Source: Lentimicrobiaceae bacterium (GTDB taxonomy: Bacteria; Bacteroidota; Bacteroidia; Bacteroidales; F082). From it: a DNA stretch of 64,000 nt. Below the pieces are notes generated by a model, which was not told where the DNA came from, ran no database searches, and saw only the letters and a program-made list of their open reading frames with translations. Positions 27,213 through 36,657 of this stretch are shown here, in pieces (position 1 is the stretch's first letter; every line of letters starts with the position of its first letter). The DNA is taken from assembly GCA_015061295.1 (NCBI GenBank), contig SUWU01000005.1, forward strand, positions 18,384 through 82,383. The letters are read 5' to 3'. Made by a program: the position numbers and the translations under genes.

Positions 27213-28355
27213 TTAATATTTCTCGCCTCTTTCCAATTCTTCTTTCGTCAAAGATTTCTTATCCATTTGTCGCCAGAAATAGGCGATGTAGGCTAACACG
27301 AAAGGAATTATTAAGGAGACTATCGCCATCGTCTTTAATGTAAATTCACTTGAACTACTATTACTTAAAGTAAGCGATGCTTGTAAGTCGGCAGTCGATG
27401 GGTAATATGATGTGCCGTTATATCCTGCTATCATAAATATCGCCATCACAGCTAAGACAGTTCCAGGAGCGGCGAACCATATTCCTCTTCTGAATTCCTT
27501 TTTCATTAATGTCATCACGACACCTGTGACTAACAGAACAGCTCCTAATAAGAACATTATCAGCACTGCTGGCATTTGTATTAAGTTATGGAAATATTTA
27601 CCTTTCTCCATGAAGACCTTACCCTCAGCATCGACGGCGAAACCTTCCATAGTGATGAGGTTAATGATGACGAGAACCAACATAATTAAAAATCCAACGA
27701 AACAAATCAAGAGGCTCTTACGTAACTGAGTCGCTAATTTATCATCATCGATATTGTTAATCATATATAAGGCGCCGAGACATATAGCGAGGAACATCAC
27801 CATCAGTCCGAACTCCACGTTGAATGGATTAGCGACGGCTTCAAGTCCGTGCCAATTATTTGCCCAACGGCTTATGACAGGCGCTCCTATGTCGGCGACG
27901 GCGTTTTTATTCACCATAAATTCTGAGCCTGTGAAGAAAGTTCCTACGGCAGTACCTATTAACAAAGGTGCGAGGCAACCGTTGATGGTGAGGAAAGCAC
28001 GGAAAGCATTTTTACCGAGAAGGTTGCCAGCCTTGTTTTGAAATTCATAAGAGACGGCTTGGAAGACAAATGTTATCAAGATTAGAATCCAGACCCAATA
28101 GGCTCCGCCGAAGCTGGTGCTGTAAAATAACGGAAACGAGGCGAAGAACGCACCGCCGAATGTTACTAATGTGGTGAAGGTAAGTTCCCATTTACGACCT
28201 GTGGAATTGACGATTAATTGTCGTTCGTCTTCGGTCTTTCCAGCAAGGAAGATCAAGGCGTTGCCACCTTGTACGAAGAGTAAAAACACCAAGAGTCCGC
28301 CAAGTAATGCGATTAAGAACCACCAGTAATTCTGTAAAAATTCGTATGTTATCAT
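27213..28355 (-). CDS. cydB: Cytochrome bd ubiquinol oxidase subunit II
   Basis: CydB is the partner of CydA in the bd-type terminal oxidase, which reduces O2 to water with quinol. The 380-aa protein has eight to nine membrane helices. The N-terminal EFLQNYWWFLIALLGGLLVFLLFVQGG and the SFGGAYWVW segment fit the family. It ends the four-gene unit hypothetical-DUF4492-cydA-cydB, with a 3-bp gap to cydA. Confidence 0.92.
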   Translation of the reverse strand: MITYEFLQNYWWFLIALLGGLLVFLLFVQGGNALIFLAGKTEDERQLIVNSTGRKWELTFTTLVTFGGAFFASFPLFYSTSFGGAYWVWILILITFVFQAVSYEFQNKAGNLLGKNAFRAFLTINGCLAPLLIGTAVGTFFTGSEFMVNKNAVADIGAPVISRWANNWHGLEAVANPFNVEFGLMVMFLAICLGALYMINNIDDDKLATQLRKSLLICFVGFLIMLVLVIINLITMEGFAVDAEGKVFMEKGKYFHNLIQMPAVLIMFLLGAVLLVTGVVMTLMKKEFRRGIWFAAPGTVLAVMAIFMIAGYNGTSYYPSTADLQASLTLSNSSSSEFTLKTMAIVSLIIPFVLAYIAYFWRQMDKKSLTKEELERGEKY

Positions 28356-28358
28356 GAC

Positions 28359-29855
28359 TTATTCTCCTTTCTGTTCTTCTATTTGAGGTCCTTGTTTTAT
28401 AGCTTTTATTATTATTCTCGTCTCTATCACGAGGAAGAGAGTGAAGATGGCGACGAAGAGGAAGAAGGTTGTTTGTACTGCACCGACGCTTACACTTGAG
28501 ACAGCAGCGTTGACGGGAAGCAAGCCTTCTATCGTCCATGGCTGACGACCTGCCTCTGCCACTATCCAACCAGCTTGTCCGGCGAGGTAAACCAATGGTA
28601 TAGACAGTAATGAAATCCATTGAAGCCATCTCATATTGACGAGTTTCTTTTTATATTCCATCCAAAGCACGACAATCATAAGAAGCAGTAAGAATGTTCC
28701 TAAGCCTACCATAACGCGAAATGCCCAATATATCAACGTTACATTAGGTACGAGTTCTTCGCGATTTTCGATATATCCGTATCCGAAGTAATCGACGTTT
28801 TCATCGAGTATTTGACGAGCATCTTCAGCTGCTTGAGGGTCGCTGTCTTTCAAAGTACGATAGCTCTCGAAAGCGGTCAATGCTGTCTTGCCGCGTTGCA
28901 TCTTCTCTTCTGCCGAGAGATGACGCACACCATCAGGAGTAGTGTAGCCATCGAGTATATCATTGATTCCTGGTACATAACCGTCGATGTCGTGAGTAGC
29001 TAAGATAGATAACATTCCAGGTATCTCAATACCAGGCACTATAGAGAAAGGAGCGCGGGTGCCTCCGTCTTCTAAGCCTTCGGCAGCAGCGAGTTTCATA
29101 GGCTGATATTTGCCCATATGAATACCAGAACTATCACCGCTGAACATGAGAGCCAATGTTCCAACAATGCCTACAACTGCTGACACTTTTATACTTGCGA
29201 GAGCGAATTTAGTCTCACGTTTTTTTAGTAGGTACCAGCAACTGATGCCGATGGCGAAGATGGCTCCTGTCATCCATCCGCTGAAGACAGCGTGGAAAAA
29301 TTTAGAGACAGCAACAGGGTTGAGTACTAAAGCCCAGAAGTCTGTCATCTCGTGACGTACGGTATCGGGGTTAAACTCCATTCCCACAGGATGCTGCATC
29401 CATGCGTTGGCGATGAGAATCCATAGTGCCGACAATGCAGAGCCTATGGCAACGAACCATGTGGAGGCAAGGTGAACTTTAGGACTTATCTTCTCCCATC
29501 CGAAAAACATAACGGCGAAGAAGGTAGCTTCCATGAAGAAAGCGAAGATGCCTTCGATGGCAAGTGGCGCGCCGAAGATGTCGCCTACAAACCATGAGTA
29601 ATTACTCCAGTTGGTGCCAAATTGAAATTCTAAGATGATGCCCGTAGCGATGCCTACAGCAAAGTTAATGGCAAAGAGTTTCATCCAAAACTTGGTGGTG
29701 TTTTTCCAGAACTCGTCTTTTTTGACGACATAAAGAGTCTCCATGACAGCCATTATCACGGCAAGACCCAAAGTCAGCGGGACGAAGATCCAGTGATAGG
29801 CTGCGGTGAGAGCAAACTGTGCCCTCGACCAATCTACTAATGCGCTTTCAATCAT
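28359..29855 (-). CDS. cydA: Cytochrome bd ubiquinol oxidase subunit I
   Basis: CydA binds haems b558, b595 and d and oxidises quinol. The 498-aa protein begins with the expected DWSRAQFALTAAYHWIFVPL (haem-ligand His near residue 21). EFQFGTNWSNYS and GMLSILATHD in the quinol-binding loop are typical, as is YWAFRVMVGLG in the later half. It points to life at low oxygen or to oxygen defence. It sits 4 bp after DUF4492. Confidence 0.95.
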   Translation of the reverse strand: MIESALVDWSRAQFALTAAYHWIFVPLTLGLAVIMAVMETLYVVKKDEFWKNTTKFWMKLFAINFAVGIATGIILEFQFGTNWSNYSWFVGDIFGAPLAIEGIFAFFMEATFFAVMFFGWEKISPKVHLASTWFVAIGSALSALWILIANAWMQHPVGMEFNPDTVRHEMTDFWALVLNPVAVSKFFHAVFSGWMTGAIFAIGISCWYLLKKRETKFALASIKVSAVVGIVGTLALMFSGDSSGIHMGKYQPMKLAAAEGLEDGGTRAPFSIVPGIEIPGMLSILATHDIDGYVPGINDILDGYTTPDGVRHLSAEEKMQRGKTALTAFESYRTLKDSDPQAAEDARQILDENVDYFGYGYIENREELVPNVTLIYWAFRVMVGLGTFLLLLMIVVLWMEYKKKLVNMRWLQWISLLSIPLVYLAGQAGWIVAEAGRQPWTIEGLLPVNAAVSSVSVGAVQTTFFLFVAIFTLFLVIETRIIIKAIKQGPQIEEQKGE

Positions 29856-29859
29856 AATA

Positions 29860-30072
29860 TCATTTTTTTATTAATTGCGTTCCAACGTATTCGCTTTTTT
29901 GTTCATCAGTCTTTCCCGCCATAGCTGGCTTAAAGAAAAACAATCGTAAGACAAGAAATAATATGATGACTTTGAGAAATATCAAGAGCCACAACTGTTT
30001 GCCCCAAGTCATATTCTTGAAGCCTTCGTAATAAAAGTTCCAGATAGAGATGATAGTTTTTTTCAAGTTCAT
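29860..30072 (-). CDS. DUF4492 small membrane protein of the cytochrome bd operon
   Basis: A 70-aa protein with one central membrane helix (LWLLIFLKVIILFLVLRLFFF). Small DUF4492 proteins of this kind are commonly encoded just before cydA in Bacteroidota and Campylobacterota. An assembly or stabilising role like that of CydX is likely but not shown. It overlaps the upstream gene by 4 bp. Confidence 0.8.
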   Translation of the reverse strand: MNLKKTIISIWNFYYEGFKNMTWGKQLWLLIFLKVIILFLVLRLFFFKPAMAGKTDEQKSEYVGTQLIKK

Positions 30073-30443
30073 TGTTCAGGATTTATGTTATAATACTCAT
30101 TCCATTGTTTCAACACTTCTTGCCAATCTTCCACTTCGCCATTGGCGATGGCTTCGGCTTGTTTAAGAGATTCTTCGTATTGTTTCTTCTCGGCATAGCG
30201 TTGTTTCATCTCTTCTATCGTCGCCTCGTCAAGGATATGAATCCTGTTACGACGCACGCATTCGTCCAATTCTTTCGGGCCGAAAGGCTGACCTTGAACA
30301 TTGAAGTCAGAGATATTGAAGTTAAACACCGTTCTCAAAGTATGACGTACCATCTTCTGACTGCCACGATTACTTGCCACCTTACGATTCAAAAGTTTAC
30401 GGATAATGTCTATCTCACGCTGTGAAAATTTATTTCTGCCCAT
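30069..30443 (-). CDS. Conserved-looking cytoplasmic protein at the head of the cyd operon
   Basis: A 124-aa charged protein without signal peptide or membrane helix. The N-terminal half is basic (REIDIIRKLLNRKVASNRGS, KMVRHTLR) and could bind nucleic acid. The C-terminal half is helical and acidic. I do not recognise the family. The 4-bp overlap with DUF4492 places it firmly in the cyd transcription unit, so a regulatory or assembly role is possible. Heptamer-like repeats (about 30452-30475) lie just upstream. Confidence 0.7.
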   Translation of the reverse strand: MGRNKFSQREIDIIRKLLNRKVASNRGSQKMVRHTLRTVFNFNISDFNVQGQPFGPKELDECVRRNRIHILDEATIEEMKQRYAEKKQYEESLKQAEAIANGEVEDWQEVLKQWNEYYNINPEQ

Positions 30444-30498
30444 TTAGTTCAATTTACAATTAACAGTTTTCAGTTTATTTTTAGCTGCAAATATAGGA

Positions 30499-30533
30499 AA
30501 AAGCGCGTAATCCATGAAGGATTACGCGCTTTT
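30499..30533 (-). terminator. Terminator hairpin, GCGCGTAA type, copy 1
   Basis: AAAAGCGCGTAATCC (30499-30513) pairs perfectly with GGATTACGCGCTTTT (30519-30533) around a 5-base loop. On the minus strand it ends the 232-aa protein gene. The stem core matches the dnaK terminator at 31838-31869. Confidence 0.88.
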
Positions 30534-30568
30534 GAAGTTTTATTTGCACAAAACTGTGAATGATGTCT

Positions 30569-31267
30569 TTAAAAGTTTTTCATAACATCAAGCATTTCTC
30601 CTGCAAGTTCAAATGCATCCTCCGCCATCTTTAAGGCTTCTTCTGCTTCTTTTAAATCTTCATCAATGTCATCATCTAAATCATCAATAATCGACTTAGT
30701 TTCTTTTGTGGCAGTTGGTTTCTCATTAGTCTTTTTATCTTCATTCTTTTGTATTATAGATGTGACTCTAAAACTTGCAGCTTCAGATAAATTGTCAAAA
30801 TGGAAACCTATGGTTGTAGTCTCATCAGGGAGAATATGTAATGCGGCTGTCATCTCATCCCAGGAATAAGGGGTTGCTTTAGCATTTATTTTATCAATAA
30901 TATCTCCATCAATATTAAGTATTTCAATACCAAATCCAGCACAGTTCTCTGCTGATGATTCGTCTGCTTCTGGGAAAATGACTACATTGTCACGGTCATA
31001 AGGAAGCTCTTTATTGGTACGTTTGAGTTCAACTGTAATAACATCATTTTCGTAACTTTTTTGAGCGAATTTAACCTTATAGTCTTTATCTACAACTTCA
31101 TAACAACCTTTTAAATCACCTTTAATTTCTGTTTGAGCAGCTTTCAGAATAAGCTCTTTCTGCTCCTGTTGTTCTTCTGATTTGTCATTTCCACCAATGG
31201 TTGACAACAAACCTATCAGGATTATTACTCCTATACCTATTAAAATATATTTTTTCTTTTTACTCAT
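30569..31267 (-). CDS. Membrane-anchored protein of unknown function
   Basis: A 232-aa protein with a single N-terminal membrane helix (YILIGIGVIILIGLLSTI). A beta-rich extracytoplasmic domain follows (about 45-170). The C-terminal tail is very acidic and helical (DDLDDDIDEDLKEAEEALKMAEDAFELAGEM) and may form a coiled coil. I do not recognise a family. It lies 33 bp downstream of a small four-helix protein on the same strand and probably forms a two-gene unit with it. Confidence 0.65.
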   Translation of the reverse strand: MSKKKKYILIGIGVIILIGLLSTIGGNDKSEEQQEQKELILKAAQTEIKGDLKGCYEVVDKDYKVKFAQKSYENDVITVELKRTNKELPYDRDNVVIFPEADESSAENCAGFGIEILNIDGDIIDKINAKATPYSWDEMTAALHILPDETTTIGFHFDNLSEAASFRVTSIIQKNEDKKTNEKPTATKETKSIIDDLDDDIDEDLKEAEEALKMAEDAFELAGEMLDVMKNF

Positions 31268-31300
31268 AACTGTATATTTTTTAATTATTTATAACTTTTA

Positions 31301-31618
31301 TTACATTATTGCATCGAAAGCATCTAACATATTGCCGACAGATTCTGCTGCGCCTGCTAAATAGTATTCTGCGAGGATAAAAGGCATAACAATAGCCAAC
31401 ACACAAAGCACCATTCCAATGATAGATTTTTTTAGATTCTGGTGTTTCACAATAGCTACAATTCCACAGATGATACCGATAGGTACCATAAAATAGTTGA
31501 GAAATGTGAGAAACATAAACCATGCACTGACTAATGGCAATAAAGCAAATATCATTGCTATTACACCTAACACAATTGAGGCTTTACTCCAACCTCCATT
31601 TACTTTTTGTTCTTCCAT
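31301..31618 (-). CDS. Small integral membrane protein, DUF4190-like
   Basis: A 105-aa protein with three hydrophobic segments (about 13-35, 38-60 and 65-88). The pattern SIVLGVIAMIF, PIGIICGIVAIVKHQNLKKSIIGMVLCVLAIV resembles DUF4190-type proteins. The function is unknown. It probably shares a transcript with the downstream anchored protein at 30569-31267. Confidence 0.65.
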   Translation of the reverse strand: MEEQKVNGGWSKASIVLGVIAMIFALLPLVSAWFMFLTFLNYFMVPIGIICGIVAIVKHQNLKKSIIGMVLCVLAIVMPFILAEYYLAGAAESVGNMLDAFDAIM

Positions 31619-31832
31619 AAATAATTATTTTTTTTACATTTCCTACTCTCTTCTGGATTTTCGGAATCCTCCTTTCGGGGGCAAAAATAAATATTAAAGA
31701 AATCCAAAAAATTGTCTTTTCTTGTCTTTTACAGGTGTTATACTTGCTGTGATATTAATAGATGTAATATCTTGAATGACTGTATTTTAAATTATATATA
31801 TGGCTAATGGAAAATATATGTGAGATGCAAAT

Positions 31833-31869
31833 AAAAAAAAGCGCGTAACCTCTTCAGATTACGCGCTTT
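31833..31869 (-). terminator. dnaK terminator, GCGCGTAA type, copy 2
   Basis: AAAGCGCGTAA (31838-31848) pairs with TTACGCGCTTT (31859-31869). On the minus strand the stem is followed by a run of eight T (31833-31840 on the plus strand). The rest of the 309-bp gap 31619-31927 shows no gene. Confidence 0.88.
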
Positions 31870-31927
31870 CAGTTTCTAATTATATTTGATTGTTTGACCT
31901 TTTTCTTTTAGAGTCAGAGTCAGTGTC

Positions 31928-33823
31928 TTATTTCACCTCTTCGAAATCTACGTCAGTGACGTCGTCATTGCCGTTGTTTGGATTTTGTCCGGCGTTAGGA
32001 TCTTGTGGCCCGCCTTGTGCTCCGGCGTTCTTGTACATCTCTTCTGATGCCTTCTGCCAGATAGCGTTCATCTCTGCCATAGCTGCGTCGATGCCAGCGA
32101 TGTCTTGCGACTGATGTGCTGTTTTCAACTTGCCAAGTGCGCCTTCGATTTCTGCTTTCTTGTCGGCTGGCAACTTATCGCCGTATTCCTTCATCTGTTT
32201 CTCTGTTTGGAATATCATTGAGTCGGCAGCGTTCAGTTTGTCAACGCGTTCACGTTCTTTCTTGTCGGCGTCGGCGTTAGCTTCAGCTTCTGCTTTCATT
32301 CTCTTGATTTCGTCTTCACTCAATCCTGATGAAGCTTCGATTCTGATGCTTTGTGACTTACCTGTAGCCTTGTCTTTTGCAGAAACGTTCAAGATACCGT
32401 TTGAGTCGATGTCGAATGTTACTTCAATTTGTGGTACTCCACGTGGTGCTGGTGGAATGTTGTCCAAGTGGAATTTGCCGATGGTCTTATTCTGATTTGC
32501 CATTGGACGTTCACCTTGTAACACATGGATTTCTACGCCTGGCTGATTATCTACAGCTGTTGAGAATATCTCTGACTTGCGTGTAGGAATTGTGGTGTTA
32601 GCTTCGATGAGCTTTGTCATCACGCCGCCGAGTGTCTCGATACCTAATGACAATGGTGTTACGTCTAACAAAAGAACGTCTTTCACTTCGCCTGTCAAAA
32701 CGCCACCTTGAATTGAAGCGCCGATAGCGACTACTTCGTCAGGGTTAACACCTTTTGAAGGTTCTTTCTTGAAGAAGTCTTTAACGATGTTTTGGATAGC
32801 TGGGATACGTGTTGAACCACCAACCAAGATAACGTCGTCGATGTCGTTCACTGTCATGTTAGCATCTGCCAAAGCTTTGCGGCATGGCTCGATAGTAGCG
32901 CGGATAAGGTCGTCGCAGAGTTGTTCGAACTTAGCGCGTGTGAGCTTGCGTACCAAGTGTTTAGGCCCTGATGCTGTTGCTGTGATATAAGGCAAGTTGA
33001 TTTCTGTCTCTGTTGATGATGACAATTCGATCTTAGCTTTTTCAGCAGCTTCTTTAAGACGTTGCAACGACATTGGGTCTTTTCTCAAGTCCATGTTTTC
33101 GTCACGCATGAATTCTTCTGCCAACCAGTTGATGATCTTACCGTCGAAGTCGTCGCCACCGAGGTGAGTGTCGCCGTTTGTTGATTTAACTTCGAAAACG
33201 CCGTCACCGAGTTCGAGGATTGAGATATCGAAAGTACCACCACCGAGGTCGAATACCGCTACCTTGACATCATTTTTCTTCTTGTCTAAGCCGTAAGCCA
33301 AAGCTGCTGCTGTAGGTTCGTTGATGATACGGCGCACTGTGAGACCAGCGATTTCGCCAGCTTCTTTTGTTGCCTGACGTTGAGCGTCGTTGAAATATGC
33401 TGGAACTGTGATGACAGCTTCTGTCACTGTTTGACCAAGATAATCTTCAGCTGTCTTCTTCATCTTTTGAAGCACCATTGCTGAAATCTCTTGTGGAGTA
33501 TATAATTTTCCGTCTATGTCGATACGAGGAGTGTTGTTAGGTCCTTTTACCACTTGATAAGGAACGCGACCGATTTCGTTTACCATTTTGTCGTATGATT
33601 CACCCATGAAACGTTTGATAGAATAGATGGTTTTCAATGGGTTGGTGATAGCTTGACGTTTTGCAGGTTCGCCAACTTTACGTTCGCCGTTGTCGGTAAA
33701 TGCTACCACTGATGGGGTTGTGCGGTGACCTTCGCTGTTAGGGATAACTACAGGTTCGTTACCTTCCATAACTGCTACGCATGAGTTTGTTGTACCTAAG
33801 TCAATACCAATAATTTTTGACAT
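31928..33823 (-). CDS. dnaK: Molecular chaperone DnaK (Hsp70)
   Basis: An ATP-dependent chaperone that works with DnaJ and GrpE. The 631-aa protein has the Hsp70 signatures [14 protein letters not shown] at the start, [14 protein letters not shown] near residue 192 and [14 protein letters not shown] near 335. The substrate-binding domain follows, and the C-terminus is the usual acidic tail ([12 protein letters not shown]). No dnaJ, grpE or hrcA is adjacent, and I see no CIRCE element. It has a clear Shine-Dalgarno sequence (see 33832-33837), unlike most genes here. Confidence 0.97.
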   Translation of the reverse strand: MSKIIGIDLGTTNSCVAVMEGNEPVVIPNSEGHRTTPSVVAFTDNGERKVGEPAKRQAITNPLKTIYSIKRFMGESYDKMVNEIGRVPYQVVKGPNNTPRIDIDGKLYTPQEISAMVLQKMKKTAEDYLGQTVTEAVITVPAYFNDAQRQATKEAGEIAGLTVRRIINEPTAAALAYGLDKKKNDVKVAVFDLGGGTFDISILELGDGVFEVKSTNGDTHLGGDDFDGKIINWLAEEFMRDENMDLRKDPMSLQRLKEAAEKAKIELSSSTETEINLPYITATASGPKHLVRKLTRAKFEQLCDDLIRATIEPCRKALADANMTVNDIDDVILVGGSTRIPAIQNIVKDFFKKEPSKGVNPDEVVAIGASIQGGVLTGEVKDVLLLDVTPLSLGIETLGGVMTKLIEANTTIPTRKSEIFSTAVDNQPGVEIHVLQGERPMANQNKTIGKFHLDNIPPAPRGVPQIEVTFDIDSNGILNVSAKDKATGKSQSIRIEASSGLSEDEIKRMKAEAEANADADKKERERVDKLNAADSMIFQTEKQMKEYGDKLPADKKAEIEGALGKLKTAHQSQDIAGIDAAMAEMNAIWQKASEEMYKNAGAQGGPQDPNAGQNPNNGNDDVTDVDFEEVK

Positions 33824-33831
33824 AATTTGTT

Positions 33832-33837
33832 TCTCCT
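33832..33837 (-). promoter_or_regulatory. dnaK: Strong ribosome binding site of dnaK
   Basis: AGGAGA in minus sense, 8 bp before the dnaK ATG. Most genes in this window have only A-rich leaders, so a true Shine-Dalgarno sequence marks this gene as highly translated. Confidence 0.7.
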
Positions 33838-33928
33838 ATTTTAAGTTTAAATTTTTGTTCTTTTTTTCTGACACTGCTTTTGTCAATCATTATGCCAATG
33901 ATTTTTTATGACAAAATGACAGAAATAG

Positions 33929-34019
33929 TTTACAATTTACAGTTTACAATGTATAATTGTAAATTGCTAATTGTTAATTGTAAATTGTTCACTGTCATTT
34001 GTTCATTGTCATTTGTAAA
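33929..34019. repeat. Heptanucleotide-periodic array (13 units)
   Basis: Thirteen consecutive 7-mers: TTTACAA, TTTACAG, TTTACAA, TGTATAA, TTGTAAA, TTGCTAA, TTGTTAA, TTGTAAA, TTGTTCA, CTGTCAT, TTGTTCA, TTGTCAT, TTGTAAA. The left part is the approximate complement of the right part, so a hairpin can form. The array covers the stop codon and last codons of the DUF4249 gene. Confidence 0.8.
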
Positions 34020-35016
34020 CTTTCACGAATCCCCATTCTTTTACTAAGGTATTGATAGTTTGCTCGTTTAAAGGGAATAATTTAGAGCATACGGAGCGAG
34101 AGGAGAATATGCCAACGCCATTTTCTATATTGGTATATTCTGGAGTGTCAATAATGGCACTTCCAGAGTTTTGTATTAATATATAGTTGTATAGTTCGTC
34201 ACCTGTTGCAGTGATTATAATTTCAAAACCTTCGGCAAACCTTTGAATATAGTCTGATTGCTCCCCTGTCATGTTGTCTGTTGATGCCAGATTAGAGTAG
34301 AAAGAGGATGGCGTATAGTTGATAAATAATCTTTTATCTGCGGAATTATATAATTCTTCACCAGTGCCTGCTCCCATAAACCATTTCATAGTATGTCGCA
34401 CTGTGTCGGTAGATCCTTCAGCCTCAATCTCCTTGTAATGAAAATATCCAATAACTTCATAATATGCTGCCAAATCTAAGGGTACGTTTGTTGACCATTG
34501 TATCTGATTGGAATAATCCGATTCAAAACTGATATTGTATATAGGTCTTCTTATTGTCGATCCGCTTATTGTCACAATTCTTGAAGTTACAACAACTCCA
34601 TCATTTCTTTTGATGATAAGTTGATATTCTTCGTTTTCTAAAAACTTTTCTGTGGTATAATATAAGACCTGATTTCTTCCACTGTAGAACAATCCGTCAG
34701 GATCGTAAGGTTTATAAACTGACGTTGTATCTAAAACGACTTCTGTGACATGTCCAGGTGATTTAGCAAATTTACCAACGAGTCTGACATCTAATTTATA
34801 ATCGTAATTGCTTGCAGAATATTGAGGAGCGAGTTGTGTGGCATCACCGACAAAGGACTTGGTTATTTTAAGGTAATTGGTGTCAGCATCACAGTCTATA
34901 TATCCATATACAACAGTAGCTTCTTCACCTTCAATAAATATCTCGACATCGTTGTTACACGAGCTTAAGATGACTATTGAAATGAAAATGTGTATAAATA
35001 TTAAGAGTTTTCTCAT
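34009..35016 (-). CDS. DUF4249-family lipoprotein
   Basis: A 335-aa protein with a lipoprotein signal (IVILSSC, lipid Cys20). The opening [24 protein letters not shown] and the overall pattern fit DUF4249, a family of Bacteroidota outer-membrane lipoproteins often found near TonB-dependent receptors. No receptor gene is adjacent. The function is not known. The 3' end lies inside the heptamer array at 33929-34019. It is divergent from panB. Confidence 0.78.
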   Translation of the reverse strand: MRKLLIFIHIFISIVILSSCNNDVEIFIEGEEATVVYGYIDCDADTNYLKITKSFVGDATQLAPQYSASNYDYKLDVRLVGKFAKSPGHVTEVVLDTTSVYKPYDPDGLFYSGRNQVLYYTTEKFLENEEYQLIIKRNDGVVVTSRIVTISGSTIRRPIYNISFESDYSNQIQWSTNVPLDLAAYYEVIGYFHYKEIEAEGSTDTVRHTMKWFMGAGTGEELYNSADKRLFINYTPSSFYSNLASTDNMTGEQSDYIQRFAEGFEIIITATGDELYNYILIQNSGSAIIDTPEYTNIENGVGIFSSRSVCSKLFPLNEQTINTLVKEWGFVKVYK

Positions 35017-35062
35017 CGTAAAAATAAGTTTTAAATATGGGCAAAGATACTATTTTTTTATA

Positions 35063-35070
35063 TACTTTTG
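35063..35070 (+). promoter_or_regulatory. -7 promoter box of panB
   Basis: TACTTTTG matches TAnnTTTG, 19 bp before the panB start codon at 35090. The -33 element is unclear. It supports 35090 as the true start. Confidence 0.5.
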
Positions 35071-35089
35071 TTGTTTTAAAACAAAGGAA

Positions 35090-35908
35090 ATGTATTTATC
35101 GCATAACGTATCTTTAGTGACTACTCATGTGCTTCAGAACATGAAGAACAGAGGTGAAAAAATTGCCATGTTGACAGCTTATGATTATTCCATGGCAAAG
35201 ATCTTAGACGAGTCAAATATCGATGTTATTTTAGTTGGCGACAGCGCCTCCAATGTGATGGCAGGTTATAAAACCACATTGCCTATCACTTTGAACGAGA
35301 TGATATATCACGCTTCTTCTGTATGTCGCGCGGTGAAACGTTCTTTCGTCGTCGTCGATTTGCCTTTCGGTACTTATCAAGGTAACTCGAAGGAAGCTCT
35401 TAACTCTGCCATTCGTATCATGAAAGAATCGGGAGCTAACGCTGTCAAGATGGAAGGCGGACGTGAAATTTTAGAATCTGTCGAACGTATCATCAGTGCT
35501 GGCATCCCTGTTATGGGACATCTCGGCCTCATGCCACAAAGTATCAATAAGTTCGGTACTTATATCGTTCGCGCTAAAGAAGATGAGGAAGCTCAACGTC
35601 TTCGCGAAGACGCTCTCTTGTTACAAGAAAAAGGCTGCTTCAGCATAGTACTTGAAAAGATTCCTTCAGCTCTCGCAACAGAAGTCACACAGTCGCTACG
35701 TATTCCTACTATCGGCATTGGTGCAGGCTCAGGAACCGACGGACAAGTGCTTGTCTTACACGACATGCTCGGCATCAGCAACGACTTCTCTCCTCGTTTC
35801 CTAAGAAGATATAACAACCTCTACGATGGAATAAAAAATTCCGTTCAGGCTTATATCAACGATGTGAAAGACATTAACTTCCCTAACGAAAACGAACAAT
35901 ATTATTAA
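35090..35908 (+). CDS. panB: 3-methyl-2-oxobutanoate hydroxymethyltransferase
   Basis: PanB adds a hydroxymethyl group from methylene-tetrahydrofolate to ketoisovalerate, the first step of pantothenate synthesis. The 272-aa protein has [28 protein letters not shown] (Mg-binding Asp), VKMEGG and [14 protein letters not shown]. The start at 35090 gives a normal family length; the open frame further upstream (from 34877) overlaps the DUF4249 gene and is unlike PanB. Its stop overlaps the next start by one base. No panC or panD is present in the window. Confidence 0.95.
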   Translation: MYLSHNVSLVTTHVLQNMKNRGEKIAMLTAYDYSMAKILDESNIDVILVGDSASNVMAGYKTTLPITLNEMIYHASSVCRAVKRSFVVVDLPFGTYQGNSKEALNSAIRIMKESGANAVKMEGGREILESVERIISAGIPVMGHLGLMPQSINKFGTYIVRAKEDEEAQRLREDALLLQEKGCFSIVLEKIPSALATEVTQSLRIPTIGIGAGSGTDGQVLVLHDMLGISNDFSPRFLRRYNNLYDGIKNSVQAYINDVKDINFPNENEQYY

Positions 35909-36588
35909 TGAGAAAGCCGATAGAAGAAAGAATCTTGTTTGAAGATAATCATCTTTTGATTGTCAATAAAGAGCCTTCTGAAATCGTTCAAGGCGACAAG
36001 ACTGGCGACGTATGTCTCCTCGATGATGTGAAGTCTTATATAAAAGAGACATATAACAAACCAGGTAATGTATATGCTGGCTTGGTTCATCGCATCGACC
36101 GTCCTGTGAGTGGCGCTGTCATCTTTGCTAAGACAAGCAAGGCTTTAAGCAGAATGACATTGAAGATAAAAGAACGCGAATTTAGCAAGACGTATCTCGC
36201 CATAGTAAAGAACAAACCTCCTAAAGACGCCGACGAACTCTCTAATTATATGGTTAAAAACGAGGCTCAGAATAAGTCGTATATCGTGAGTTCAAATACT
36301 AAGGGTGCCAAATTGGCACAGCTGAGGTACCGTCTCATCGGGGCTTCTGACTCATATTATCTCCTTGAAGTGGAACTTATCACAGGTCGCCACCATCAGA
36401 TAAGAGCGCAACTTGCACATATCGGATGCCCGATAAAAGGCGACTTGAAATATGGATTCCCTCGTTCTAACCCCGACGCTTCTATAAGCCTCCACGCTTA
36501 TAAAATCAAGTTTGAACATCCAACGACGAAACAAATCATCGAAGTGACAGCACCTAAACCTGAAGAAAATATCTGGAAAGCGTTTTGA
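35908..36588 (+). CDS. RluA-family RNA pseudouridine synthase
   Basis: A 226-aa enzyme that isomerises uridine in rRNA or tRNA. The catalytic motif is HRIDRPVSGAVIFAKTSKAL (catalytic Asp in HRID), and ITGRHHQIRAQLAHIGCPI is the second family signature. It lacks an S4 domain, as in the shorter RluA-type members. The target site cannot be told. It is coupled to panB by a 1-bp overlap. Confidence 0.9.
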   Translation: MRKPIEERILFEDNHLLIVNKEPSEIVQGDKTGDVCLLDDVKSYIKETYNKPGNVYAGLVHRIDRPVSGAVIFAKTSKALSRMTLKIKEREFSKTYLAIVKNKPPKDADELSNYMVKNEAQNKSYIVSSNTKGAKLAQLRYRLIGASDSYYLLEVELITGRHHQIRAQLAHIGCPIKGDLKYGFPRSNPDASISLHAYKIKFEHPTTKQIIEVTAPKPEENIWKAF

Positions 36589-36657
36589 CGTCATCTACAA
36601 GTTACATGACGTGCAAGTTGTTGAAGACTTTCTGATAAAAGGTGGAAAGAAGATTCT

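Noticed and set aside
28192..28629. 145-codon open frame across the cydA-cydB junction
   Set aside because: Overlaps both genes in another frame and has an Arg-rich, low-quality composition.
33824..34008. CIRCE/HrcA operator before dnaK
   Set aside because: No TTAGCACTC-type inverted repeat was seen; the inverted sequence there belongs to the heptamer array.
34877..35089. Extended N-terminus of panB
   Set aside because: The extra 71 residues overlap the divergent DUF4249 gene, do not resemble PanB, and a -7 promoter box lies inside them.
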